DNA from: Bagarius yarrelli
Taxonomy: Eukaryota; Chordata; Actinopteri; Siluriformes; Sisoridae
Direction: 5' to 3'
Assembly: GCA_005784505.1 (NCBI GenBank)
Contig: VCAZ01000017.1
Coordinates: 4,454,072-4,518,071, forward strand
DNA: 64,000 nucleotides
Shown here: positions 35,136-45,639 of the stretch, in pieces
How the letters are laid out: every line of letters starts with the position of its first letter
Position numbering within the stretch: position 1 is the first letter of the stretch
Position numbers and translations under genes: made by a program
The notes under the pieces: model-generated
The model's input: only the letters and a program-made list of their open reading frames with translations
The model's database searches: none
What the model was told of the DNA's origin: nothing

Positions 35136-35243
35136 AAGCTGTTACTGCTGGGGCCCCTGAGCAAGGCCCTTAACCCTCAACTGCCCAGATGAGAAATTTA
35201 AAAGGAACATCTGCGAAATGGCAGAAATGTAAATGTGATTGTA
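35136..35243 (+). mobile_element. tRNA-derived SINE, 5'-truncated
   Basis: Starts in the body ('gggcccctgagcaaggccct') and ends with the tail 'aaatgtaaatgtga'. It abuts the preceding SINE of the other family. Confidence 0.85.
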
Positions 35244-35737
35244 TTGTGCAAAACATCCCGTCACTGCTGCAGGTCCGAACACTGATAAATGCTTATGTTA
35301 TAAAGCGTTTGTTACACTGTAATAAGACAGTTATAACATGTTCCTCACGGCACTGTGGTTCTGATGCATTATGGTTGCTATGGTAACAGCAGAACGATGG
35401 ATCAGTAATTCAGGACCTTTAATAAAGGTTATTTATATAAGAAGACTTTGTGCTCGAGGAATTCTGAGGTTTTCTTTCTTTCCTCACTTTAAAGGAAGAA
35501 AAGGATCGAAGGTGGTGCTGGAGTGATTTTTAGCTTCTGTAACGTAAGTGAATTGTTTTTTTTACCGTTATACGAAGCTCCATTTTAATTAAAATAAAAA
35601 TACGAATATTATTGGGGAAATTGCTGTGATGTGTGAGGAGTAAAACACATTATTGTCTTATTCCTTATTGGTAGTGGACGGTCAATACAGGGTGTCATTT
35701 CCCCCACCCCCAAGACGAAATAAATAAAACCATTTAG
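35244..35737. other. Intergenic sequence between acvr2a and orc4
   Basis: Between the convergent genes. No coding block or named repeat seen. Confidence 0.5.
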
Positions 35738-35935
35738 AAAAGTGGTGGCTTAGTGGTTAAGGTGTTGGACTGATACCAGAAAGAACGGGGTTCAGTTCCC
35801 AGCACCACCAAGCCACCACTGTGGGCCCCTGAGCAAAGCCCTCAACCCTTAATTGCTTAGCTGTATAAAAAAAAAGAGAGATAAATGTAAGTCGCTCTGA
35901 AAAAAGGGCGTCTGCCAAATGCTGTAAATGTGGTT
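35738..35935 (+). mobile_element. tRNA-derived SINE, full length
   Basis: The best copy in the window: A-box region 'ggtggcttagtggttaag', B box 'ggggttcagttccc', body 'gggcccctgagcaaagccct', an A-rich linker and tail 'gtctgccaaatgctgtaaat'. Confidence 0.93.
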
Positions 35936-36543
35936 TAATGCTATTGAGTCTGAGCGCCAGACAGATGAGTGTTTATGTACTGTAGGTCAGTAATCTTTTA
36001 AAAAGCATGTGATTTGACGGTGAGCTCTAATTGGCTTGTTTCAAATTCCCAGCCTACCACTTTTGTTGTTAGCAAATAAATACTGCTTTTATATTTTTGG
36101 CTTCATGTGATTGGACTGTTAAGTTATGTCTTTTATTGTTTTTATGTCTTTTTGTCTCCCTCTAGTGGACAAGATTAGATATTACATCCTTCATCTCTGA
36201 ATCCGATTTGATATAAACGGCTGAATTATTTGATTATGTTGATGACTTAATTACTGATAAGAAGCACACGTTAAACTCCGATTCACTGACTCGTACTATA
36301 AAAACATGAACATTTTTTAAGATTTTATCTCACATTAACGTAACTTCACCACTGACGGTTTACAGTCCTGCATTACTTACAGTTTAATTGTGTAGTTTGG
36401 GGTGTGTGTTTTTAAGAGAAATCAGTTTAATAGCTTTCGAGCTGTGTGTGTGTGTGTAACCGAAGACTCTTCTCCCTGTGCAGAGTGGCTATTTTACCCC
36501 TCTGGGCTCTTTCTCTTTCAGTCTCTTTATTTCTCTAGCTTTT

Positions 36544-36578
<35 letters not shown>

Positions 36579-36705
36579 ATTTCTCTATCTCACAGATAAA
36601 AGACAGGAAAGTAACTAACGTGTCCATATCGAATAAACCGGTTCACTACATGTTGGACTGTTTTTGTTTTAGACGAACCTGCGACAAACTCTCTCGATTA
36701 CAGCA

Positions 36706-36948
36706 CAGTGGAGTCGTCTGATCTCCAGGGTAAATGCTGTACAATATACTTTATAAAACCAGTTTATTCCAGTACATCCTATTGTATTGTTTTTATACAA
36801 TATTCGTTGTTTATAAGTTTATTTTTTTTCTTATTTAAAAGTGTAACAAATAAAGATTGCGCTGTTCTTTAGGGGGATTTGACATACGAGTAATTTGAGT
36901 TACACGCGCCGTCACAGAACGAATTAAACTTGTAAGTCGAAGCATCAC
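36706..36948. mobile_element. Tigger/pogo-like MITE, copy 2 (5'-truncated)
   Basis: 'gtggagtcgtctgatctcca' through 'acttgtaagtcgaagcatca' aligns with the right half of the element at 33102-33630. Confidence 0.7.
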
Positions 36949-37190
36949 GTGAACAGTTTTTCCTCATGTGACATCTGTTTTGCCGCTTCTTCCTCTGACG
37001 CACTTGTTTTTATCCGCTTACACACATGGTGAGAAAGTGCGTCAGATCTGCTGAGGTGTTTTGCACGCTTTAAATCTTTTTTTAACTCCCTGATTATCAC
37101 CGTCTCATCGCGCTCGCTGTAACAGAAAGTGCTTTGTTTTTTAATGTGTAAAAAAAAAAAAAAATTAAAAAAAAAAAAGTGCTTTCGAAT

Positions 37191-37200
37191 TTTATTTATT
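37191..37200 (-). terminator. orc4: Candidate orc4 polyadenylation signal
   Basis: TTTATTTATT on the + strand reads AATAAATAAA on the - strand, about 45 bases after the orc4 stop codon. This would give a very short 3' UTR. Confidence 0.5.
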
Positions 37201-37244
37201 TACAAGTTTGTGTGTGATATTCACGCAGGTGGAGGTGAAAAGCG

Positions 37245-37427
37245 TCACCCGAAGGCGGAGACGGCCCACTGCTTGACGTCTGTGGGACACTGTGGGTATC
37301 TCTGCAATGCCTCCATCACCTGTGTGTGATCCAGCATCAGCCGCATCAACTGGTACTCCCTCTGCGTTTTACACACTCCGGTGTCCACCGGACGGATTAA
37401 CTCCAGCTGCACCAAGTGCTCGAAGGC
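37245..37427 (-). CDS. orc4: orc4 exon 13: C-terminal winged-helix end
   Basis: Residues 375-434 and TGA stop. Contains HLVQLELIRPV, QREYQLMRLMLD and CPTDVKQWAVS. The acceptor 'gtactgtag' lies just after a GTGTGT run. Confidence 0.94.
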   Translation of the reverse strand, partial: AFEHLVQLELIRPVDTGVCKTQREYQLMRLMLDHTQVMEALQRYPQCPTDVKQWAVSAFG

Positions 37428-40400
37428 CTACAGTACGTCACACACACACACACACACGATCAGGCTGTATAATGTTATAATTATCACATCAGCTAAATCC
37501 GGGTTCTCATGTTTGCTGCTGAACTGCACAGCTGCGAGTTTTCTAACCCGATAATTAACCCATCAGCTGATTCACGTGCACTGAAACACACCTGCCAGCT
37601 CTCTGGTGCATGTGAGCCGGGGTGTGCTTTTACTTAACGCTTCACTCAGAGGAGTGTGTATAATTAAGCCATGAGTGTATCAGCTGCTGAGGACTAGAAT
37701 CCAACACACACAAACAGGTGATTAATTTAACCTTAAATATTACATTATAATTAACATATTAATTTATCAGCATCCTACATGTATTTTACAGTTTGGTAAA
37801 TGCCCTCATCCTGGTTTTTTTTATCCAACTGAGCAGTGCAGTCTTACTCAGGAGCCCAATAGTGGTACTTGGTGAGGGTGGTGCTGGGAATTGCTAACAC
37901 TTCCCCTACATCACTGTTAGTATATAAGGAAGTGTTAACTCAGTGGTTAAGATGTGGGACTGCTGCTAGGAAGGATCATGGGTTCAATTCCCAGTATCAC
38001 CATGCTGCCACTGCTGGGCCCCTGAGCAAGGCCCTTAACCCTAAAAATAGAAGACGTCCTATGTTACCCACAATGCCATTTTCCGAGTAAAAACTGCGTA
38101 ATGGCGCTTTTACACCCCGCCGTCCGTCAGTGACACTAAATATCACACGAACCTAATAATTATTTTACAATATAAACACTGAATATTTCAGTATAAACTT
38201 TAGTTAATGTATTAATCTCGAAATCTGGACCTATCATATGGAACAACAAGCTGTGTGTGTGTGTGTATATAGTTTATATGTTTATTCTTTGTATATATAT
38301 TTCATTACTTTATCATTTATGCTTAAATCCTAATTGTTATGTTCATGGTTGTCCACTAGATGGCAGCAAAGTGGTTTTAAAGGTAATAAAGGAGCTTTTC
38401 TAAAAAAGTCTTTTTTAAAAAAAAAAAAAAAAAAAGAATTGAGTTATAAATAAAAAATCAAATTTTTTTTTTAATATTTTAGTAGGAATATAAGTGAACG
38501 CAATTATAAGTAATACCTCAGTTTATCGTTGATATTAATTAAGAGCGCATGTGTAAAAAGCACTGAATCATTTTCTCCATCCAGAGTCTCACCTTAAACA
38601 CCACCGGCTTCTCAAAGTTATGAATGGAGTGAGACTTCCTCTGTAGGAATTTCTTAAACTCTGGGAATAGATGAGAGAAATCATTGTTATATTATTGCGT
38701 ACGGCTGAAATATAATAAATAAATAAATATTTTACTGTCTATAGCAACTTTATTGCTCATATCATCATCATCAACAACACAGAGATATTTTGTTATCTGT
38801 TAATTTACTGACTGGTGTGTTTCTGCTTTTCTGGTGTGGTATTAGGGTTAAAGAATACCGACCATTGTGAACCATCTGGAAGTTAAAGGGTTCGCCGTCG
38901 TAAATATCGTTCAGATGCTTCATGGCGATAATCAAACACAGCTCCAGGATGGACAGACCTGAGGGAAGGAATTACAGGTAAATACAGGGCTGTGTCCTGA
39001 CAAGAGCTTCGCAATACGATATGATACGATACAATTTATATCACAATACGTCAAACAAGTACAAACCCAGAGGTGCCATTATTTTTCCGCCATGTTTGTT
39101 TTCGAAAGAATGGCCGCATGCGTCATCGGAGGAAGTAATTCGAGGGTTTTACATTAAATATTAAATGTAGATCAGTTTAAAAGGTCATTTAAACCTGTAT
39201 CGATACTAGAGGGTTACAATATCGATATACTAACATGAAAAAATATATATCGCAATAGTTGGCTACATCGATATTTTTACACAGCCCTAGTTAATCGCGA
39301 TATGCTGTTCAGCTCATTGCTTCATCACTTGGGTTTCGACAGGGCGGAAAATTTCTTATTTATTTCTATTAATTATTTTTAATTTTCACGGGATTTATGG
39401 AAAATTATGTAAGGAATGTGTGTGCATGGGAGTGAGGAATATGCAGAGTAAAATTTAAACTACATTTAAGTTCGTTGTTATAGGCTAACTGGAAATTTTG
39501 TAAATTCCCAGTATTCCCATTCCCAAGTTTCCTGTCTTATATTCCTGGAATTGTGTAATGCTGTTGACCGTTAGCTTGTGTATCTAACTTGAAGGCTTGT
39601 TTGGACTCGTCTCACCGTGCAGGATGTTGCTTTTGGAGTCAGCTGAGATCGTTCGACTGGCCTCCAGTAGATCTGCAGCTCTTAGACTCCAGTTCGAAAC
39701 AGAAACCCGGCTCACTGCTAACAACTGAGACACACACACACACAACTTTAGGAAATGGTCAGAAAACACACTGGTGTTAAATATTATTTTTTAAAGAGAA
39801 ATCTCACCAGCAGCGAGTGAAGTGAGCGGAAATCTTTATAGGAGTTGTAATGTTTCTGCAAAATCTCATCCACCGTCTTGTCCTCACACAGTTTCTAAAA
39901 GAGAAAGAGAGAGAGAGAGAGAGAGACATACAGAGAGAGAGCAAAAGAGAGAGGGAGAGAAAAAGACAGACAGAGAGAATAAGTGGAAGAGAGACAAAGA
40001 GAGATGGAGACAGACGGAAGGAGAGACAGGTGGAGAAGACAGAGCGAGAGACAGATGCAGAGAGAGAGAGAGAGAGAACATGAACACTGTTTTATAAGAC
40101 ATCCGCGATCGATAATGCTGTATTAAAAAATAAAAATCACTTCATGGATTTAAAGCTGTTTAAATAAAATACGACACGAGGTAAGTTAATAGTTTAGTTT
40201 GAATAATAAATAAATATTATAACCAATAAATAATTATTACATTGGCGCTGGTACTTTAACTAAAAGCGGCCATCTTTAAATTTTTAAACAGTGCTGCCAT
40301 CTGTTGGCGTGTCTGGATACTTTTTGATACCCCTGGTATATTACATGTTAGTCAGCAGTGTGATGCTTTAGTCTGGATTAAGTGTGGTGTCGAACCGAGA

Positions 40401-42060
40401 TGCTGAGGTTCCACTCCTGAGAGAATTTGCTGTCGGGGAAGTCGTCCTGCAGCGTAAGCTCGGCCTGAAAAGCGTCTCGATACTGCTGGAAACTCAGAGA
40501 ACTCAACAGGTGAATCTGTCTGTGGGAAAACCGGGATTTCACACGCTTCTCCAGGAGCTCCAGTACGTCCTGGAACAAACCCAGAAAAAAGGATTTTTAG
40601 ATTGACAGATGTGTGTGTGTGTGTGTGTGTGTATGAATATACAGAGAGATACCAGTCTGCAGGTGAGGCCCACCACCGCCACAGGAGCCTGAGCAGACTG
40701 AGAAACATCCAGCAGGTTGTACAGGAGCGTCTGATTCTTATGATGTGCAAACAGATCAAACTCATCTAGAATGAAGAACACCGGCCGGCTGCTGCTTTTA
40801 TCACCTACACAAACGAGAATCCGATATCGGTTACGCTAACGTCACCTTTCTCCTACACGCGATTCGACTGGGATGCGGTATCGTATTTTTGAAAAAAAAA
40901 CACTTTGACACCAATAACCGACACCTCAGCGGCGTGGAAATATAAACAGTGGTACCCTGACATACGAGTGTCCCATCTAACGGGGTTTTCCAGCCGTCTC
41001 TCAACTGATTTTTTTGCTTTAAGTTGTGAGCTAAAATTCGGGTTAAGAGTCAGCCTCAGACACCCAACTGTTAGTGTAGCAAACGCCACAGTGAACGCCG
41101 TAACATCCGTGTCTCACTCAATAGCTAGTGAGACATGCGTGTTAGCAAGTCGTCTGATCTCCAAGGTAAATGCTGTAGATTATACTTCATTGTACAATAT
41201 TCATTGTTTATATGTTTATTTTTCTTATTTCAATCCTTTTTTTTGCTTTAGTTATTCATGCTACAAATTATCTGGATATCAAATGAGTTTTTCAACCATC
41301 AACACGCTTCGTTATGTGGAAGATGGTAGACTTTTCTTTCTTCCTTTTCTGCGCCACATCGTTGCATCATATCCAAGATTCTGCTAAAAACCATGCAGAT
41401 TTTGTTCTCGCCTCTTTTTGGAACAAAGTCTTGAACATCATGGTAGCACGAGCAGCTGAACGCGGAAAAAGCCATTATCAAACCCACCCTTTTTCAGAGC
41501 GTCCAGCAGGAAGACCAGATTTTCGGCGAAGCTGCCCTGCAACACACACACACAGACACACAACACATCAATGTTTTCTGTTACTGAATAAAACTAATCT
41601 AAACGACGTATAAAAGCCAGAGACGCTCGTTAACACTCACAAACACTTTGTCTCCTACGACGTTCTCCAGCTGAAGCTGGCGTGTGATCTCTCTCAGCGC
41701 GATCCGGTCATCTGTCTGCAGCAGACCTGCATGAGACGCACCGTCAAAAACCAAGCTGAAGCTACGGTTAAATTTTCATTTGAACTTCACTCACCACTTA
41801 GGTGAACCTGCAGCACGTTCTTTTTGACCTCCTGCAACTCCAGCAGCTCTCTGAGAGCGCAGCGTAGCAGCTACACACACGAGTTATATATTTATATCGT
41901 ATATAATTATATAAAAGCAGAAGTTTGAACCTCCATGCTGTACCAGTAGAACACCAATATTCTCGTACCATGGTTTTACCAGATCCACGTGGGCCGACGA
42001 TGAGCACCGAGTTACTCTCACCATGAACTGCTGTCCTTCTCAACAGCTCCAGCAGGTGCC

Positions 42061-42098
<38 letters not shown>

Positions 42099-43075
42099 CA
42101 CACACACACACACACACACACATCACACACTGAAGACGTCTGTTCACAGGACTGTACTCATAAGAGGGTGTTAAATCTTACTTGTACTGTGATTCCAGTC
42201 CCACGGGTTTATCCGGAAGCTTCTGGTGACAGAACCGCTCCCTTAGCACTTTTTGGACCTGCAGCAAGAACAAAAGAAAAACCATCACCAGCTCAGGTCT
42301 TTTCCAGCCACCCCAACCCACCCCATCCCTCTTTTTCTCTCGTTTCATCTCTTTCCTGTCTGTTTAATAAAGGCAAAAAAAAAACCCCAAAATCAAACTT
42401 CAAACATCGCTGCGAAAATAAAAGCGGATAAAGATCCTCGCTGTACATGTGGTTCTACACGCAATTCCCAAAATGACCACAAGATGGCGGGAAAATCCAT
42501 TGGAAATGTGTCTACGTACAAATGTAAAGATTTGCTTTTATTTTCCTGTGTAATAAAGTACAAAAGTCAATTTGTTTAAAAAAAAATTGTATTCGAAAAA
42601 TAGAATTTATTACCAATATTCAAAGCTGTATATACAATAATAAAATTAAGTGGATAGATAGATAGATATATAGATAGATATATAGATAGCTAGATAGATA
42701 GATAGATAGATAGATAGATACTGTGGATAGATATAGATACTAAATCTGGATAGATAGACAAACAGATAATTTTAAATTTAAAAAGGATTATAAATACATA
42801 AATCATACATAACCACCTAGATGTGTGTGTGTGTGTGTGTGTGTGTGTTGTGTGTGTGTGTGTGTGTATATATGAGGTGCCAAATTTTTTTTTCCACAAT
42901 CTCTTTTGCTTTTTCTATAACATAAATACGACAGACCGGTCACTTTAATCCTGGGAAAATATTAGAAGATTTCTTTTATTAATAAATATTTAATATAAAT
43001 GAAAGCAGCAGCACTAACCTGGGACACGCATTCCCCCACAGTCAGCTGCTTTTCCCTGGACTTCCGCTTACTCAT
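37245..43075 (-). CDS. orc4: Origin recognition complex subunit 4, thirteen coding exons (gene span)
   Basis: ORC4 is an AAA+ ATPase-fold subunit of the nuclear origin recognition complex, which marks replication origins and loads MCM2-7 with CDC6 and CDT1. The thirteen exons join in phase into 434 residues; human ORC4 has 436. Walker A GPRGSGKT is at 67-74 and Walker B FILDEFD at 156-162. The block LFAHHKNQTLLYNLLDVS, the sensor-region GLTCRL and the RVKSRFSHRQIHL block follow. The C-terminal winged-helix region ends QCPTDVKQWAVSAFG, where human ends in a different SLSWL-type tail. Several introns are only 68-104 bases. The gene is convergent with acvr2a and divergent from mbd5, as in mammals. 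Confidence 0.96.
37780..37905 (-). mobile_element. tRNA-derived SINE, reverse, partial
   Basis: 'ttacagtttggtaaatgccc' (tail) and 'ggtggtgctgggaattgc' (B-box side), with the body shortened. Confidence 0.75.
37925..38047 (+). mobile_element. tRNA-derived SINE, tail missing
   Basis: 'gttaactcagtggttaag', 'catgggttcaattcccagta' and 'gggcccctgagcaaggccct'. It lies 20 bases from a reverse copy, forming an inverted pair inside orc4 intron 12. Confidence 0.88.
38593..38660 (-). CDS. orc4: orc4 exon 12
   Basis: Residues 352-374: EFKKFLQRKSHSIHNFEKPV, conserved with vertebrate ORC4. Acceptor 'attcccag', donor 'gtgaga', phase 0 at the end. Confidence 0.95.
38863..38958 (-). CDS. orc4: orc4 exon 11
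   Basis: Residues 320-352: LSILELCLIIAMKHLNDIYD then GEPFNFQMV, a highly conserved ORC4 block. Donor 'gtcggt' (noncanonical at +3), phase 1. Confidence 0.95.
38985..39289. mobile_element. hAT-like MITE in orc4 intron 10
   Basis: Terminal inverted repeats 'cagggctgtg' and 'cacagcccta' bracket about 305 bases rich in 'cgatat' and 'tatcg' motifs, a form typical of hAT-type non-autonomous elements in fish. No transposase. The 8-base flanks do not match clearly. Confidence 0.65.
39616..39724 (-). CDS. orc4: orc4 exon 10
   Basis: Residues 284-320: LLAVSRVSVSNWSLRAADLL then EASRTISADSKSNILHG, matching the ORC4 helical region. Donor 'gtgaga', phase 1. The preceding intron ends in GTGTGT then 'ctcag'. 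Confidence 0.95.
39808..39894 (-). CDS. orc4: orc4 exon 9
   Basis: Residues 255-283: EDKTVDEILQKHYNSYKDFR then SLHSLL. Phase 0 at both ends (29 codons). Confidence 0.94.
39899..40080. repeat. (GA)n low-complexity tract
   Basis: GAGA and GACAGA units in orc4 intron 8, in sense CT-rich for the gene and close to the exon 9 acceptor. Confidence 0.9.
40396..40569 (-). CDS. orc4: orc4 exon 8
   Basis: Residues 197-254: DVLELLEKRVKSRFSHRQIH then LLSSLSFQQY and QEWNLSIS. Acceptor 'ttccag'. The donor 'gttcga' is a weak match. 58 codons, phase 0. Confidence 0.94.
40653..40804 (-). CDS. orc4: orc4 exon 7: Walker B
   Basis: Residues 146-196, with Walker B FILDEFD and the conserved LFAHHKNQTLLYNLLDVS, then GLTCRL. 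The donor 'gtatct' leads into an 83-base intron containing (CA)n. Confidence 0.96.
40947..41236. mobile_element. Tigger/pogo-like MITE, copy 3 (3'-truncated)
   Basis: Starts 'cagtggtaccctgacatac' and follows the left half of the element at 33102. It is inserted in orc4 intron 6. Confidence 0.72.
41488..41536 (-). CDS. orc4: orc4 exon 6 (49 bases)
   Basis: Residues 130-146: GSFAENLVFLLDALKK. A small exon; acceptor 'ttgcag' after GT-rich sequence, donor 'gtgggt', phase 1. Confidence 0.95.
41641..41726 (-). CDS. orc4: orc4 exon 5
   Basis: Residues 101-129: LLQTDDRIALREITRQLQLE then NVVGDKVF. Phase 0 at the end. Separated from exon 4 by only 68 bases. Confidence 0.95.
41795..41870 (-). CDS. orc4: orc4 exon 4
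   Basis: Residues 76-101: LLRCALRELLELQEVKKNVL then QVHLS. Acceptor 'gtgtgtag', donor 'gtgagt', phase 1. Confidence 0.94.
41969..42059 (-). CDS. orc4: orc4 exon 3: Walker A
   Basis: Residues 45-75: HLLELLRRTAVHGESNSVLI then VGPRGSGKTM, the P-loop. The acceptor 'ttag' directly follows about 55 bases of GT repeats in gene orientation. Confidence 0.96.
42061..42122. repeat. (CA)n at the orc4 exon 3 acceptor
   Basis: CA units, reading as (GT)n in the orc4 transcript, ending two bases from the splice acceptor. Confidence 0.95.
42182..42258 (-). CDS. orc4: orc4 exon 2
   Basis: Residues 20-45: VQKVLRERFCHQKL then DKPVGLESQYK. Acceptor 'gctgcag', donor 'gtaaga' after two bases of codon 45. Confidence 0.94.
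42259..43018 (-). other. orc4: orc4 intron 1 (coding), with GATA and TG repeats
   Basis: Contains a (GATA)n run at 42655-42722 and (TG)n at 42822-42868. No coding block apart from repeat-derived frames. Confidence 0.8.
43019..43075 (-). CDS. orc4: orc4 exon 1 (first coding)
   Basis: Residues 1-19: MSKRKSREKQLTVGECVSQ. The ATG has A at -3 and lies four bases inside the exon, after a 'cttacag' acceptor, so an upstream noncoding exon is implied. Donor 'gttagt', phase 0. Confidence 0.92.
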
Positions 43076-43277
43076 AATCCTGTAAGACAAAATAAACAAA
43101 TACAACAGAATAAAATTATTATTATTATTATTATTATTAGTTTTAGTTTCTTAAACTCGCTCGAGCGGTTTGGAGATGCAGCAGCACATCACACACATCA
43201 TGTCGTAAAGCTCGCGCTGAGTTAGCCGCTTAGCTAACCAAATATTATCCCAAGTTTATTCACCAGTTTTCACTTAC

Positions 43278-43400
43278 CGGCTGCTGAAATGGATTGAAAA
43301 CAGAAACTAAATGTCTTAAAGACAAATTAAAGACTAAAATTCCCGCGGTTATGAAGACTTCCAGCGTAAAAGCGCCCGGAAACAAGAGGCGCGTCATTTT
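43278..43400 (-). other. orc4: Probable orc4 noncoding first exon
   Basis: On the - strand a good donor 'ccg|gtaagt' at 43278/43277 can join the acceptor ahead of the start-codon exon. The 5' limit is set only by the ETS-containing promoter next to it. Confidence 0.5.
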
Positions 43401-43435
43401 CACGCACTTCCGGTTTGATCAGCGGCGATGACTGG
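43385..43435 (-). promoter_or_regulatory. orc4: Putative orc4 promoter with ETS site
   Basis: 'acttccgg' (CCGGAAGT on the - strand), a core ETS-family site, lies in a short GC-rich, CpG-containing stretch ('gaggcgcgtcatttt', 'agcggcgatg') right upstream of the putative first exon. Confidence 0.5.
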
Positions 43436-43439
43436 GATT

Positions 43440-44554
43440 GAGAGGAGGTCATGAAAAGTACAGGCTGTAGTAGCACAGAATTAAATACTAATTTTAAGAC
43501 TTTTATTTATTTATTTATTATTTTAGAGTAAATTACACAATGCATAAATTAGTAACCTTCTTCACTTTTATTAACAAAGTATTCAAATGTTAGCCATTAA
43601 AAATCTTTTTAAAAAATGTTTGCACTTGTTTCTTAGTGCTATAAACGTCAATATGACAGTATATCCAGAAAACAATACAATAAATAATTGTTTAGAATTA
43701 ATTTTATATTTATACACAGTCTGGGAAAACGTTAAAAAGTTTCAATGACTCAACCTGTACTAGTCTAATGTCTGTCCAATGAAAATCCTCATTAAGAAAG
43801 TTTATGCCCCGCCCCCTGGAGTTGTGTTTTGCTTTACAGGAACAGTTCATTGGCAGTAAACACCAGTATAAATAAAATAAATAATAAAAATTAACAATTT
43901 GTTTAGATTTGACAGGGTTGTGGAACATTTTGTTTGCTACCGAACTGATTATTTATTCTTTAAATAAATAGATTACCCTTTTTGCCCCCAGGGTGCTGCC
44001 GGACAGCTGAACCTGCACTCCGACCCCAGCTTTTTATACCAGGAAAAAAAAAAAAATAATAATAATAATAATAAAAATTTGTGCTGTAATTTATGTGACA
44101 ACATCATTATTCTTTTCTTTGATCATCCTTTGCTTCCACACATCTCCACAGTTCGATCCAGAGTTCAGCTTATTTGTTTGCATGGGTTACTTTTGGATTT
44201 GAAGTTTTCCAGCAACTGTGCACAAACCTCCAGATGGACATACTTGGTACGCTGTGAACGAGAGAGCGGGCAGCGTCCCGTGACGGATCCGGAACATCCG
44301 GCACTTCCAGAAATCCATGACTGGTGCTAAAAGTGGAGAAAGCAAATGAAAAGAATACTAGAACAAATGTTATTGTGTGGAAGAATTTACAAATATGTGG
44401 AGGTCGCAAGAAGCTTATATAGCATTATATAGCATTATATAGCATATATAGCAGACGCAGTACACAATAAACTAAAACAATATTTGTTTGGGATCGTGAT
44501 GCTACATAAAACATGTGGTGCTGTAAACATTAATTTACATTATAATTTATATAT

Positions 44555-44593
<39 letters not shown>

Positions 44594-44989
44594 AGTTGAC
44601 GTTATTCAGTTCTGAGTGTTGCAGAGCCTAATAGCTTGAGGAAAGTAACTGGTACACATTCAGGTTGTAAGGGTCCGAATGCTACGATACCTTGTTCCGG
44701 AGTGAGGGGTATGTGGGGTCGCCCACCGCTACTTTCCATAAATAGGGGGCAGGTTAAATGTCAACATAAGATGACTATCAGTATTATTATTATTATTATT
44801 ATTATTATGCATTTTGTATGCCATCTAATGCTAGATTATTTTTATAAGATTAAAAGATGACTGATGAGACAAAGCAGCCAACCTGTGGCTGTAACCAAGG
44901 TCACATAATGTTACCTGTCTTTAATAGGGGGGGCAGGTCAAATGTGAACTGAAAATGACATGGGGCAAACTGACTACCAAAATTATTAT
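43440..44989. other. Divergent intergenic region between orc4 and mbd5
   Basis: AT-rich, with a 13-base TATATAGCATTAT tandem at about 44413-44452 and (GT)n at 44558-44591. A minus-strand open frame near 44170-44409 resembles nothing I know. Confidence 0.5.
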
Positions 44990-45282
44990 TCATCCATTCA
45001 TCTTCTATACCCGCTTATTCCCTAATTCTGGGTCACAGGGCGAAGGGCAGGAGGGGGACACCCTGGACAGGTCGCCAGTCCATCACAGGACCACACACAC
45101 AATTAACCTAACATACAAGGTTTTGGACTGTGGGAGGAAACCGGAGAACCCAGAGTAAACCCACATGAGCACAAGGTGAACATGTAAACTCTACACAGAA
45201 AGACCCCTGCGCGTGAATCGAACCTGGGACATTCTTGCTGTGAGGCAACAGTGCTAAGCACTAAGCCACCATACTGCCCCTT
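44990..45282 (-). mobile_element. Second SINE family, reverse copy
   Basis: Reverse complement of the element at 34778: 'tggacaggtcgccagtccat', 'ggactgtgggaggaaaccgg' and 'cttgctgtgaggcaacagtg' in mirrored order. Confidence 0.82.
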
Positions 45283-45307
45283 AAATTATTATTATTATTA
45301 TTATCAT

Positions 45308-45485
45308 TTTTATTATTTACATTTACAGCGTTTGGCAGAAGCTCTTTTCCAGAGCGACTTATATTTATTTCATTTATGCAATTCTGGGTTGAGAGCCTTG
45401 CTTAAGCTTGCAGCTATGGTAATTTGGTGGTGTTGGGACTCGAAGTTAGCAGCCCGACAACTAAACCACTAAGCTACCACTTTCC
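45308..45485 (-). mobile_element. tRNA-derived SINE, reverse, near full length
   Basis: 'acagcgtttggcagaagctc', 'gagccttgcttaagcttgca', 'ggtggtgttgggactcgaag' and 'aaaccactaagctaccactt'. Confidence 0.85.
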
Positions 45486-45639
45486 ACTTTACGCAGTTGT
45501 AATTCTGGATTCATTTATTTTGTTTTGTCCGAACAGACAAATGAGCGACACTTTTCAAGAGAAGATTAAATAAACATGACCGATGAGGCAAACCATCTAA
45601 ATAGACATAAGATATAATTAAAATGACAGTTTTAATATG

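Larger units (their letters stand above)
37428..38592 (-). other. orc4: orc4 intron 12
   Basis: 1.2 kb with a reverse SINE (37780-37905), a forward SINE (37925-38047) and, in gene orientation, GTGTGT close to the acceptor. No other coding block seen. Confidence 0.8.

Noticed and set aside
44170..44409. 79-codon minus-strand frame between orc4 and mbd5
   Set aside because: Slightly gene-like composition but no known domain and no promoter or splice context.
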